Origin: Phycisphaerae bacterium
Lineage (GTDB): Bacteria > Planctomycetota > Phycisphaerae > Sedimentisphaerales > Anaerobacaceae
DNA length: 37,874 bases
Reading direction: 5' to 3'
NCBI GenBank assembly: GCA_028714255.1
Contig: JAQTMR010000020.1
Coordinates: 1-37,874, forward strand
Position numbers and translations under genes: made by a program
Part shown: positions 1 through 6,895 of the stretch, in pieces
Layout of the letters: the number at the start of each line of letters is the position of its first letter
Position numbering within the stretch: the first letter of the stretch is position 1
The notes under the pieces: generated by a model
The model's input: the letters and a program-made list of their open reading frames with translations, nothing else
The model's database searches: none
What the model was told of the DNA's origin: nothing

Positions 1-822
1 AAAGACAAGTATAATTCGCTCCAGGCAATTCTTAAGAAGCTGGGTAAAGTGGTTGTCGCATACTCCGGCGGCGTAGATAGCACCTTTTTATTAAAAGCCG
101 CGGTCGAAACGCTCGGCGCCGAAAATGTGCTGGCGTGTATTGCTGTGGGGCCGTCTCTGCCGCAAAATCAGTATTCACAAGCACTTGAGACAGCTAAAAA
201 TATGGGCGTTGAGGTCCGAACTATCGAGCCGGATGAACTGGCCGATGCGAAATACGCAGCTAATGAGGCTGACCGCTGTTTTCAATGTAAGTCACATCTT
301 TATAAACTGTTAGATAGTTTTGCAAGGGAGCAGAAGTTTAACTGTGTTATCTGCGGCAGCAATTTCGATGACAAGAGCGATTTTCGGCCCGGCAATCGGG
401 CGGCGGAGGTTTTCGGCGTTCAAAGCCCATTGATGGAGGCGGCTCTGACCAAAGAGGACATTCGTAACCTAAGCAGGCAGATGGAGTTACCCACGGCGGA
501 TATTCCGGCTTCGCCTTGCCTGGCTTCGAGGGTCGCTTACGGATTGGAGATTACGACAGAGAGACTGAAGCAAATCGAGAAAGCAGAAGAGTTTATAAAA
601 GAATTAGGGCTGACGGAATTTAGAGTTCGCCATCACGATACTATTGCGAGGATTGAGGTCCATCAGAAGGATTTGGAAAAAGTCCTGGCGAATCGTTCGA
701 GAATCGCAGAGAGGCTGCAATGGCTTGGCTTTAAATATGTTACGGTTGATTTGCAGGGGTTCCGCAGCGGGTCGTTGAATGAGTTATTGACGGAGGAGGA
801 TAAACGAAAAGCAGACGACTGA
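1..822 (+). CDS. larE: LarE-type ATP-dependent sacrificial sulfur transferase (5' end outside the window)
   Basis: LarE adenylates the pyridinium dinucleotide carboxylate precursor and donates a sulfur atom during synthesis of the nickel-pincer cofactor of lactate racemase. The frame is open from base 1, and the residues before the GTG at 49 (ending ILKKLGK) fit the usual LarE N-terminus, so the true start lies upstream and 49 is not the start. The PP-loop SGGVDST follows directly and binds ATP. A CFQCK segment and the family signature SPCLASR with its conserved cysteine are present, and the C-terminus (GFRSGSLNE) is typical and complete. The visible 273 residues are close to full length. No other lar gene is in view. 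LarE-like PP-loop proteins also occur without lactate racemase, so the final substrate is uncertain. Confidence 0.9.
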   Translation, partial: KDKYNSLQAILKKLGKVVVAYSGGVDSTFLLKAAVETLGAENVLACIAVGPSLPQNQYSQALETAKNMGVEVRTIEPDELADAKYAANEADRCFQCKSHLYKLLDSFAREQKFNCVICGSNFDDKSDFRPGNRAAEVFGVQSPLMEAALTKEDIRNLSRQMELPTADIPASPCLASRVAYGLEITTERLKQIEKAEEFIKELGLTEFRVRHHDTIARIEVHQKDLEKVLANRSRIAERLQWLGFKYVTVDLQGFRSGSLNELLTEEDKRKADD

Positions 823-1370
823 CGATGGACGAGGGACGAAAGAGGGAAATAGGGGACAAGATAAATCGTAAAATGGGGAAGATGAGTAACTTGAGATAGC
901 ATCATTCCGCCTTCGCCAAGGCTTCGCCGCGATAAATTGCGCATGTTCGCGCTGCGAGACGTGCGCAAACTTACACAAATTTACACAAACTGTGTCAAAA
1001 CTTACACAAACTTGCAGGAAATTTGCAAAAATTGATGCCAAACTTACACCAATTTTGCACCCCCCCTGCGCATTTGATTGATTTTTAATTAGCCACAGTC
1101 CTTGGGACTCCTTACGGAGAGAACACAGAGTTCACAGAGAATTTTTAGATGAAAAAGTGAAAATGGGAATCGGGAGACAAAATAAAAAAGCTACCTAAGT
1201 TAACACCCGGCTACGTTGAAAAACTTCGCCGCGGCAAGCAGGTTTTTTTGGTGGACGGATTGGGAGATTTAGGGGACAATTGGGTGAGCAACAGCGATAG
1301 ACTTTAGTTTTTAATTCTAAGTTTTTAGTTTTGAGTTAGAGGAATTTTCGGACAAAATTTAGGAGATAAT
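823..1370. other. Gene-free, repeat-rich intergenic region after larE
   Basis: No convincing gene is present in these 548 bp. From left to right it holds a degenerate GACGA-type tract (about 823-846), a MITE-like element (901-1078), a tract of the 'agccac...acacagag' type (about 1089-1146) broken by a short insert, and an AT-rich TTTTGAGTT/TTTTTAGTT tract (about 1303-1339). The same kinds of blocks in a similar order appear at 20846-21565. The ribosome binding site of the next gene (AGGAG, 1361-1365) closes the region. Confidence 0.75.
901..1078 (+). mobile_element. MITE-like element, copy 1 (left end interrupted)
   Basis: This stretch aligns over most of its length with 20941-21076. Shared blocks include GCGCTGCGA, TGCGCAAACTTAC, ACTTGCAGGAAAT and CCAAACTTACACCAATTTTG, followed by a run of C. 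The right end is TGCGCATTTGAT (1067-1078). The left terminal repeat is split: ATCATT (901-906), then a 30-bp insert of the widespread CCGCCTTCGCCAAGG type (907-936), then TTGCGCA (937-943). It encodes nothing, which fits a non-autonomous element. Its transposase family is unknown. Confidence 0.65.
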
Positions 1371-1880
1371 GTGTCAAATCGTGACGAATTTCCTGCTACG
1401 GCAATCAAGGCATTGCAAATGCGGGCGGCTTTTATCTGCTCAAATCCAGAATGTCGGTGCCTAACCATCGCCTCAAGTAAAGAGAATGAAACCGACTATA
1501 TCTACATAGGTCACGCGTCTCACATAACCGCAGCATCGAAAAGCGGTCCTCGATACGACCCATCACTTACTTCGGAGCAGCGTAAAGATATATCAAACGC
1601 CATATTTCTATGTGCATCTTGTGCGGCGATGATAGACAAGAACCAAGGTGCAGATTTTACTGCGGAACAACTCAAAACATGGAAAAAGAATCACGAATTT
1701 TGGGTTAGAGAAAATCTTAACAAAAATACAGGTGTTATTACAGAAGTGGCAGGTACCCATGAGGCAAGTGGCATTGGCGATGTAGCTGGTCTGCGCATAA
1801 GCAAATCGGCAAAGATTAGACCTGGTACTGTCGCCAGAGCCACAGGCATTGGCAAAATTTCAGGAACTTCAATCGAATAG
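1371..1880 (+). CDS. HNH-like nuclease-family protein
   Basis: 169 residues with a GTG start at 1371, 5 bases after AGGAG; the overlapping ATG at 1369 is in another frame. The protein shows the pattern of an HNH-like family common in accessory and defence loci: CSNPECR zinc knuckle, GHASHITAAS, GPRYDPSLTSEQR, then NAIFLCASCAAMID with a second CxxC-type pair. Metal binding at the cysteines and a nuclease-like fold are inferred from the family; catalysis is not proven, because the second His of a classical HNH motif is replaced around CASCAAMID. The last 45 residues are a Gly/Ile/Val-rich tail with two related 12-residue segments (ASGIGDVAGLRI and ATGIGKISGTSI). A zinc-ribbon gene follows 8 bp later, so the two are probably co-transcribed. 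Role unknown. Confidence 0.75.
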   Translation: MSNRDEFPATAIKALQMRAAFICSNPECRCLTIASSKENETDYIYIGHASHITAASKSGPRYDPSLTSEQRKDISNAIFLCASCAAMIDKNQGADFTAEQLKTWKKNHEFWVRENLNKNTGVITEVAGTHEASGIGDVAGLRISKSAKIRPGTVARATGIGKISGTSIE

Positions 1881-1888
1881 GAGAAAAA

Positions 1889-2119
1889 ATGAACGGTCCA
1901 GGAGCAGGTTTTGGTCTTAAGTGTCCAAAATGCAATATCACCATCGATGTGATTGCGACTGTTGGGTCTGACCCACAGCGATGTCCCAACTGTGGGTGTA
2001 ACATGGTTCCCAATACCCAAGCAAAGATATCGGCTAAAGTAACGTGTAAAAGATGCAATTCATCTTTTGGACTTATCAATAGTGACAAATGTCCTATCTG
2101 TGGTGAATTTTTTGAATAA
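1889..2119 (+). CDS. Small double zinc-ribbon protein
   Basis: 76 residues starting at an ATG 8 bp after the HNH-like gene, with a GGAG ribosome binding site just upstream. Four CxxC pairs are visible (CPKC, CPNC, CKRC, CPIC), which would make two zinc ribbons in tandem. There is no membrane segment or other domain. The tight spacing implies an operon with the HNH-like protein, so the pair may act together, but no function is recognised. Zinc ribbons of this kind bind nucleic acid or protein. Confidence 0.7.
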   Translation: MNGPGAGFGLKCPKCNITIDVIATVGSDPQRCPNCGCNMVPNTQAKISAKVTCKRCNSSFGLINSDKCPICGEFFE

Positions 2120-2182
2120 GAATGGCAGTCGCAGTTGCCTATGAATGGCTATGGATGGTGCTGATGCAAGGTCAATGAGATG

Positions 2183-2290
2183 CCCTGATGAGATAGTAAA
2201 AGACACATCTCACAGGGTAAACTGTCGCATTTCACGGGGCCAGGCCGAAGAGATGCCCCGATGGGATAGCAAACGGCGCATCCCACGGGG
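2183..2290. repeat. Two tandem 73-bp hairpin units with compensatory changes
   Basis: Unit 1 has arms CCCTGATGAGAT (2183-2194) and ATCTCACAGGG (2207-2217). Unit 2 has arms CCCCGATGGGAT (2256-2267) and ATCCCACGGGG (2280-2290). Where the left arm changes (CCCTG to CCCCG, GAGAT to GGGAT), the right arm changes to match (CAGGG to CGGGG, ATCTC to ATCCC), so pairing is kept. Both arms are followed by related GTAAACT(G/A)TCGCAT segments. Confidence 0.7.
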
Positions 2291-2403
2291 TAAACTATCG
2301 CATCTCGCACCGAGGGGATAGCCGAAGGGAAAAATTGACCCACCGGCGTAAAGCCGGGGGCTTTCGGTTAAGATACTAACTCTCTGGCCCTAAGGGTAAT
2401 CAA

Positions 2404-2428
2404 CCCCGCCAACGTGTTGGCGGGGCTA
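2404..2428. repeat. Dispersed hairpin repeat CCGCCAACGTGTTGGCGGGGCTAA, copy 1
   Basis: CCCCGCCAA and TTGGCGGGG form a perfect 9-bp stem around a 4-base loop. A near-identical copy lies at 23635-23661, at the 3' end of the Nudix-like gene. Confidence 0.75.
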
Positions 2429-2439
2429 AACGAAAACAA

Positions 2440-2473
2440 AATAAACCCCCGTCGCAAGCAACGGGGCTAACCG
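2440..2473 (-). terminator. Probable terminator of the DUF456 gene
   Basis: On the minus strand the sequence reads GGTTAGCCCCGT, a short loop, ACGGGGG, then the T-rich tail TTTATTTTGTTTT. This is the form of an intrinsic terminator and lies about 80 nt past the DUF456 stop codon. It belongs to the same GGTTA-hairpin family as its neighbours. Confidence 0.5.
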
Positions 2474-2549
2474 AATAGAGATTGCCGTGTCGCTGCGCTC
2501 CTCGCAATGACCGACCCCAGCCGCGCGAGCGGCAGGGGTAACCGATTTT

Positions 2550-3065
2550 TTATGGCCAGAAGGCGGCGATGGCGACGATATGCCAAATCAGGATGCCAAT
2601 GAAGATTTTGGCAGAGGTGCCTAAAAATACGCCGAGGCCCGCACCGAATCCCAACTGAACCGTATCTTCCAATTTGCGTCCGCCGGTGACTTCAAAGAGG
2701 CAGGCGAGGATGGCAGCACCGGCGCATGAGCCAAGGAGCGTGCCGAGCAGGGGTATGGGGATTAAGAAAGTGCCGATAATAGCGCCTGTTACAGCACCGA
2801 TAATAGCTCCAAGTGAGCCTCGGAAGCCGGCACCGGCCTTTTTCGCACCGGTCACTCCGCCGAGGAATTCGACCAATTCGCCGAGAATAGCCAGTATTGT
2901 TATGATAATCAGGGTATAAACAGAGAACATATTTTCATCTGCGTGCCACCAGGCGAACAGGGCGGTTGTTATGATGATGAGCCAATTGCCCGGCAGGGCG
3001 AATGGAACCAGCGTGAGCCAAAAGGCGTTAATGATAATCAGTATTGTTGACCAGAGATAGAACAT
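2550..3065 (-). CDS. DUF456 family integral membrane protein
   Basis: 171 residues, nearly all hydrophobic, with about five membrane segments. The family signature is clear: LPGNWLI in the first third, GELVEFLGGVTGAKKAG in the middle, followed by a glycine-rich GSLGAIIGAVTGAIIG stretch, and a second small-residue-rich region near the C-terminus. The family has no established biochemical role; the glycine-zipper-like helices suggest tight packing in the inner membrane. It stands alone on the minus strand between repeat-rich DNA and the divergent BamD-like gene. Confidence 0.85.
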   Translation of the reverse strand: MFYLWSTILIIINAFWLTLVPFALPGNWLIIITTALFAWWHADENMFSVYTLIIITILAILGELVEFLGGVTGAKKAGAGFRGSLGAIIGAVTGAIIGTFLIPIPLLGTLLGSCAGAAILACLFEVTGGRKLEDTVQLGFGAGLGVFLGTSAKIFIGILIWHIVAIAAFWP

Positions 3066-3193
3066 AGGCTGATTATAAATTAAGAATGAGAAAAGGAAAA
3101 GCGAATTTGTAGGCGGCTTATAGCAAGGTGCGGGGCGGTTTTTTTCAACCCAAAGGGGCGGAGTTGGACGATAGTATATTTTAAGTTGTTGGT

Positions 3194-3221
3194 TTGCAAT
3201 AGCTGTAAGAGCGTGTATAAT
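3194..3221 (+). promoter_or_regulatory. Predicted sigma70-type promoter of the bamD-like/lptE/ftsH genes
   Basis: TTGCAA (3194-3199), a 16-bp spacer and TATAAT (3216-3221). Transcription would begin near 3228, about 40 nt before the BamD-like start at 3267. The match was made by eye. Confidence 0.5.
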
Positions 3222-3266
3222 AGCTGGTTATTGATAATTTTGATTAACTGAATAGGGCAAGGGATT

Positions 3267-4277
3267 ATGCTAAAATACAAGACGCAGTTAATAATGTTGT
3301 TGGTAGTAACGGGGCTGTTGGGTTCATCGATATTCTCGGCGGAGACGTGGCGGCTGGGCGACGAGGGACAATGGAAGACGATTTCGGCAGAGGATAAATA
3401 TCTGCTGGCGGTAGCAGAGATAAAGAAGCTGGTCAATATGGGGGAGACCAAAGAGGTTCGCAAGGCAGTAGTTAAGCTTAAGCAAGACTTTCCGGAAGCT
3501 GCGGGTCCTGATTTGGATGCCTTTATGAAGGCGGAGATGCTGTATTCGAGGGGTAAATTCACCAAGGCGGTCTGGAGCTACGATAAGTTTTTAGATGAAT
3601 TTCCCACGAGCGGACTTTACGCGGCGGCTTTGGACAGGAAGTTTGCGATAGCCACGGCATATTTTGGCGGCCAAAAGAAAACGGTGCTCGGTGTGTTCAA
3701 GATAAAGGGATACGCCGAGGGCATTAAGATTATGGAAAAGATTAGCGACCAGGCAGGGGACGCACCGATTGGGGTAAACGCGGCAGTGGCGGTGGCTCAA
3801 TGTCACGAGAGGAGAGGGAAATTTAACGATGCGTATCATAAGTGGTCGGAGATATCGTCGCGTTGGCCGAGCGGAGAGCCCGGTAAAGATGCGCTGCTGA
3901 GTATGGCGAGGTGCAAGTTCTCCGGGTATAAAGGGCCGAAGTATGATGGAACAGGGTTGGTTAGCGCGAGGAGCTATTACGAGGATTTCAAATTGCGTTA
4001 TCCCGAAGATGCGGCGAAGGCCGATGTCGATGAAACAGTGAACGAGATTAATGAGCGAATAGCTTATAAGGAATTTAGTACGGGTGAGTATTATCGTAAA
4101 ACCGGCAATGAACAGTCGGCCAAACTTTATTATCAAATGGTGGTGAACGGCTGGCCGGGGAGCGATGCGGCCGGGATGGCAAAGAATGCGATGATGAATG
4201 AGGGGAAATCAGGCGCTAAAAAGGAAAGCAAATGGAAAGAGAATATCACAAACAAACTCGAAAAACTGCTTCTGTAA
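3267..4277 (+). CDS. BamD-like outer-membrane assembly TPR protein
   Basis: 336 residues. An N-terminal signal peptide (hydrophobic LIMLLVVTGLLGSS, cleavage likely after FSA) points to export; no lipobox cysteine is seen, unlike classical BamD. The body carries tetratricopeptide-like helical pairs of the BamD/YfiO type: FMKAEMLYSRGKFTKAVWSYDKFLDEFPTS, a second unit around AQCHERRGKFNDAYHKWSEISSRWPSG, and a third near the end (EYYRKTGNEQSAKLYYQMVVNGWPGS). By family it would scaffold beta-barrel assembly in the periplasm. The next gene, an LptE-like lipoprotein, overlaps its 3' end by 46 nt, so an envelope-biogenesis operon is likely. It could instead be a CpoB/YbgF-like TPR protein. Confidence 0.75.
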   Translation: MLKYKTQLIMLLVVTGLLGSSIFSAETWRLGDEGQWKTISAEDKYLLAVAEIKKLVNMGETKEVRKAVVKLKQDFPEAAGPDLDAFMKAEMLYSRGKFTKAVWSYDKFLDEFPTSGLYAAALDRKFAIATAYFGGQKKTVLGVFKIKGYAEGIKIMEKISDQAGDAPIGVNAAVAVAQCHERRGKFNDAYHKWSEISSRWPSGEPGKDALLSMARCKFSGYKGPKYDGTGLVSARSYYEDFKLRYPEDAAKADVDETVNEINERIAYKEFSTGEYYRKTGNEQSAKLYYQMVVNGWPGSDAAGMAKNAMMNEGKSGAKKESKWKENITNKLEKLLL

Positions 4278-4780
4278 TTTTCCTCGGCTTATTTGTCGCG
4301 GCACTTCCTGCAGTTTTTTGCGGATGCTCAAAAATGAGCGGTTATTCCAACGAGTCGTTGTTTCCGGCAGATGTGAGCAGCGTTTACGTTGAAATGTTTG
4401 ACAATAAGAGCTTTCGGCGTGGCGTGGAATACGAACTGACCGATGCGTTAGCGAAGCGTATCGAGGCGGAGACTCCATATAAGATAGTATCGAATAGAGA
4501 CCGTGCAGATACGATAATAAGCGGGCATATAGTATCAGCTCGAGAATCTCGGCTTAGCTACGAACGACAGACCGGCCGGGCTATGGAGAAAGAAGCGGAA
4601 CTGAGGGCCGTGGTTAACTGGAAGAATCTGAAAACGGGAGAATTGCTGATAGACAACAAATCTGTCAGCGCCTCGGCGAGCTATTCTGAATGGCAGAGTC
4701 AGGGTTTTCGTTACGGGTCAACTCTTGCGGCAAACAATCTGGCACAGAAAATCGTAGAAATGATGGAAAAAGAATGGTGA
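4232..4780 (+). CDS. LptE-like lipopolysaccharide-assembly lipoprotein
   Basis: 182 residues. The ATG at 4232 overlaps the preceding gene by 46 nt and is supported by AAGGA at about 4221-4226. After a basic N-terminus comes a hydrophobic segment ending in a lipobox-like FCGC, so it should be a lipid-anchored outer-membrane protein. The body matches the LptE fold pattern: VSSVYVEMFDNKSFRRGVEYELTDALAKRIE, then a strand with ADTIISGHIVS, and a C-terminal helix (LAANNLAQKIVEMMEKEW). LptE plugs the LptD barrel that inserts LPS. The neighbouring BamD-like gene supports an outer-membrane role. Confidence 0.75.
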   Translation: MEREYHKQTRKTASVIFLGLFVAALPAVFCGCSKMSGYSNESLFPADVSSVYVEMFDNKSFRRGVEYELTDALAKRIEAETPYKIVSNRDRADTIISGHIVSARESRLSYERQTGRAMEKEAELRAVVNWKNLKTGELLIDNKSVSASASYSEWQSQGFRYGSTLAANNLAQKIVEMMEKEW

Positions 4781-4832
4781 GATTGCGTATTGTTACTGAT
4801 GAACAGCGTCAATAGAAACGAGATATAAATTA

Positions 4833-6836
4833 ATGGCTAAAAATCAAAACAAGAAATCACCCCGGTTACGTCGCGGCCCACAAGGTGAACCGGGCAAAAA
4901 GCCCCCGCTGGCGAATTATAAACATGGACCTTTCAGCTACCTGATACTTGGGATAGTGATATTTACAGGAATGATGTTGCTGCAGCAGTGGCAGAGTGTC
5001 GAGGAGATTCGCTGGGACGAATTTGTCAGTTATGTTGAGAGCAAGCAGGTTGAGAGTGTTACTATAAAAGATACGGAGATAGTGGGCAAATTCAATGAGC
5101 AGGGCATTGCCAGCCAGGGGGACAAAGGGAAGGAATCTTTTATAGTTTATTATAAGCCTGAAGTGTACGGGGAACGGCTTGGGAAGCTGCTGGAGGAGAA
5201 CGGCATAAAGACCGATAGTGAGCCGCCTCGCACGTGGATATGGAACCTGGCGGGGCTGGTATTGCCGATACTTTTTATGGTTGCAATTTTCTACTTTTTG
5301 TTTGCGCGTAATCTTCGCAACGGAGCGGGCGGGATGCTTATGTCGTTCGGCCGGAGCAGGCATCGATTACAAAGCAAAGACAAAGACAGGGTACAGATAA
5401 CGTTTAAGGATGTCGCCGGCGTCGAAGAAGCGAAGGAAGAAGTGGCAGAGATAATCGAGTTTTTGAAGAATCCGAAGAAATTTCAACGTCTTGGCGGTCG
5501 AATTCCCCGCGGCGTTTTACTTGTGGGGCCGCCCGGCTGCGGGAAGACACTGCTTGCCAAAGCGATAGCAGGCGAGGCGGAGGTTCCTTTTTTCAGTATA
5601 TCCGGCAGCGATTTCGTTGAGATGTTCGTCGGAGTCGGGGCGTCGAGGGTGCGTGACCTGTTCAAGCAAGCCAAAGAGAATTCGCCGTGTATAATTTTTC
5701 TTGATGAAGTTGACGCTATCGGGCGGAAGCGTGGGGCAGGCTACGCCGGTGGCGGACACGATGAACGTGAACAGACGCTAAACGCGATATTGGTTGAGAT
5801 GGACGGATTCGATACGGATGACCAGGTGATAGTGATAGCGGCGACAAACCGCGGTGATATTTTGGACCATGCGTTGACCCGGCCGGGGAGGTTCGACAGG
5901 CAAATATCAGTGTCTCTGCCGGATTTGAAGGGTCGGCTTGAAATCCTCAACGTTCACGTCAAGAAGATTAAACTTGCTCCCGGTGCTAACCTGGAGAGAT
6001 TAGCGAGAGGGACGCCGATGTTCAGCGGTGCGGATTTGGCTGCTATTATTAACGAGGCGGCGCTGGCGGCGACTATGGCCGAGAAGGATTATGTCGAGAC
6101 ATCTGATTTGGAAGAGGCGCGTGACAAGGTCCGGTGGGGTAGGGCCAAGAAAAGCAGGGTCATCGATGAGGCTGACAAGAAAATTACCGCTTACCATGAG
6201 GCGGGACATGCATTTGTTCAATCGACGCTGAAAGAGGCGGACCCGCTGCATAAGGTGAGCATTATACCTCGCGGGCCTTATGGCGGGGCGACTTTTGCGC
6301 TTCCGGAAAAGGACCGCCTGCATTATACAAAGGGATATTGTATGGCGCTTTTGCAAGTGTGCTTCGGCGGGCGTATTGCGGAGGAGATTTTCTGCGATGA
6401 TATATCCAGCGGGGCACAGGCAGATATCCAGCAAGCCACCAATATTGCCAGGCAGATGATTTTGACGTGGGGGATGAGCGAGAAACTCGGCCCCATCAGC
6501 TATGAGCCGGATTCGGGGCTTAGGGACATGATGTATATAATGCCGGGCGAGAAAGAGTATTCTGAGAAAACGGCGGAAGAGATTGATAGCGAGGTTAAAA
6601 GGCTTATTGGCGAGGCTTATAAAAAAGCAAAGGAACTGATAGAAGCAAATAAGGACAAGCTTGATAAGGTAGCGAATACCCTGCTGAAATACGAGACTCT
6701 TGATGGTGATGAGGTCAGGTTGATTCTGGAAGGCGGCGAATTAAACAAGCCTACGGTTACCGGTTTGTTGGCAGCCGAGCAGGCCAAGAGTGAACAGCCG
6801 GGGCCTGAGGATAAGGGACAAGAAGAGCAGTCGTGA
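4833..6836 (+). CDS. ftsH: ATP-dependent zinc metalloprotease FtsH
   Basis: 667 residues, full length. Two membrane segments (about residues 30-50 and 137-158) bracket a periplasmic domain. The AAA ATPase follows with Walker A GPPGCGKT (232-239), Walker [12 protein letters not shown] and the second region of homology [20 protein letters not shown]. The protease domain has HEAGH (455-459) as zinc ligands. FtsH forms hexamers in the inner membrane and degrades misfolded membrane proteins and selected regulators. The N-terminus before the first helix is unusually basic and Pro/Gly-rich, and the C-terminus ends in an acidic, Gln-rich tail. It follows the LptE-like gene by 52 bp and is probably part of the same transcript. 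Confidence 0.97.
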   Translation: MAKNQNKKSPRLRRGPQGEPGKKPPLANYKHGPFSYLILGIVIFTGMMLLQQWQSVEEIRWDEFVSYVESKQVESVTIKDTEIVGKFNEQGIASQGDKGKESFIVYYKPEVYGERLGKLLEENGIKTDSEPPRTWIWNLAGLVLPILFMVAIFYFLFARNLRNGAGGMLMSFGRSRHRLQSKDKDRVQITFKDVAGVEEAKEEVAEIIEFLKNPKKFQRLGGRIPRGVLLVGPPGCGKTLLAKAIAGEAEVPFFSISGSDFVEMFVGVGASRVRDLFKQAKENSPCIIFLDEVDAIGRKRGAGYAGGGHDEREQTLNAILVEMDGFDTDDQVIVIAATNRGDILDHALTRPGRFDRQISVSLPDLKGRLEILNVHVKKIKLAPGANLERLARGTPMFSGADLAAIINEAALAATMAEKDYVETSDLEEARDKVRWGRAKKSRVIDEADKKITAYHEAGHAFVQSTLKEADPLHKVSIIPRGPYGGATFALPEKDRLHYTKGYCMALLQVCFGGRIAEEIFCDDISSGAQADIQQATNIARQMILTWGMSEKLGPISYEPDSGLRDMMYIMPGEKEYSEKTAEEIDSEVKRLIGEAYKKAKELIEANKDKLDKVANTLLKYETLDGDEVRLILEGGELNKPTVTGLLAAEQAKSEQPGPEDKGQEEQS

Positions 6837-6895
6837 AACAAGGTAAAAAGGTGAAAATAAATTTTACCGCATACCGCTAAGCCCGCAGAGAAAAG

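Larger units (their letters stand above)
2120..2549. other. Gene-free region packed with hairpin repeats
   Basis: These 430 bp contain no believable gene. They hold a tandem pair of 73-bp hairpin units (2183-2290), a CCCACCGGC/GCCGGGGGC hairpin (2339-2361), a CCCCGCCAA/TTGGCGGGG hairpin (2404-2428), a CCCCGT/ACGGGG hairpin (about 2444-2470), a short repeat with the core CGCTGCGCTCCTCGCAATGA (about 2479-2512), and an AGCCGC/GCGGC hairpin (about 2514-2541). Read on the minus strand, several sit just beyond the stop codon of the DUF456 gene. Confidence 0.75.

Noticed and set aside
49-51. GTG as the start of larE
   Set aside because: The frame is open to the window edge with family-like residues, so the true start is upstream.
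2149-2343. 64-residue open frame on the minus strand
   Set aside because: It is created by the tandem hairpin repeats and has no family features.
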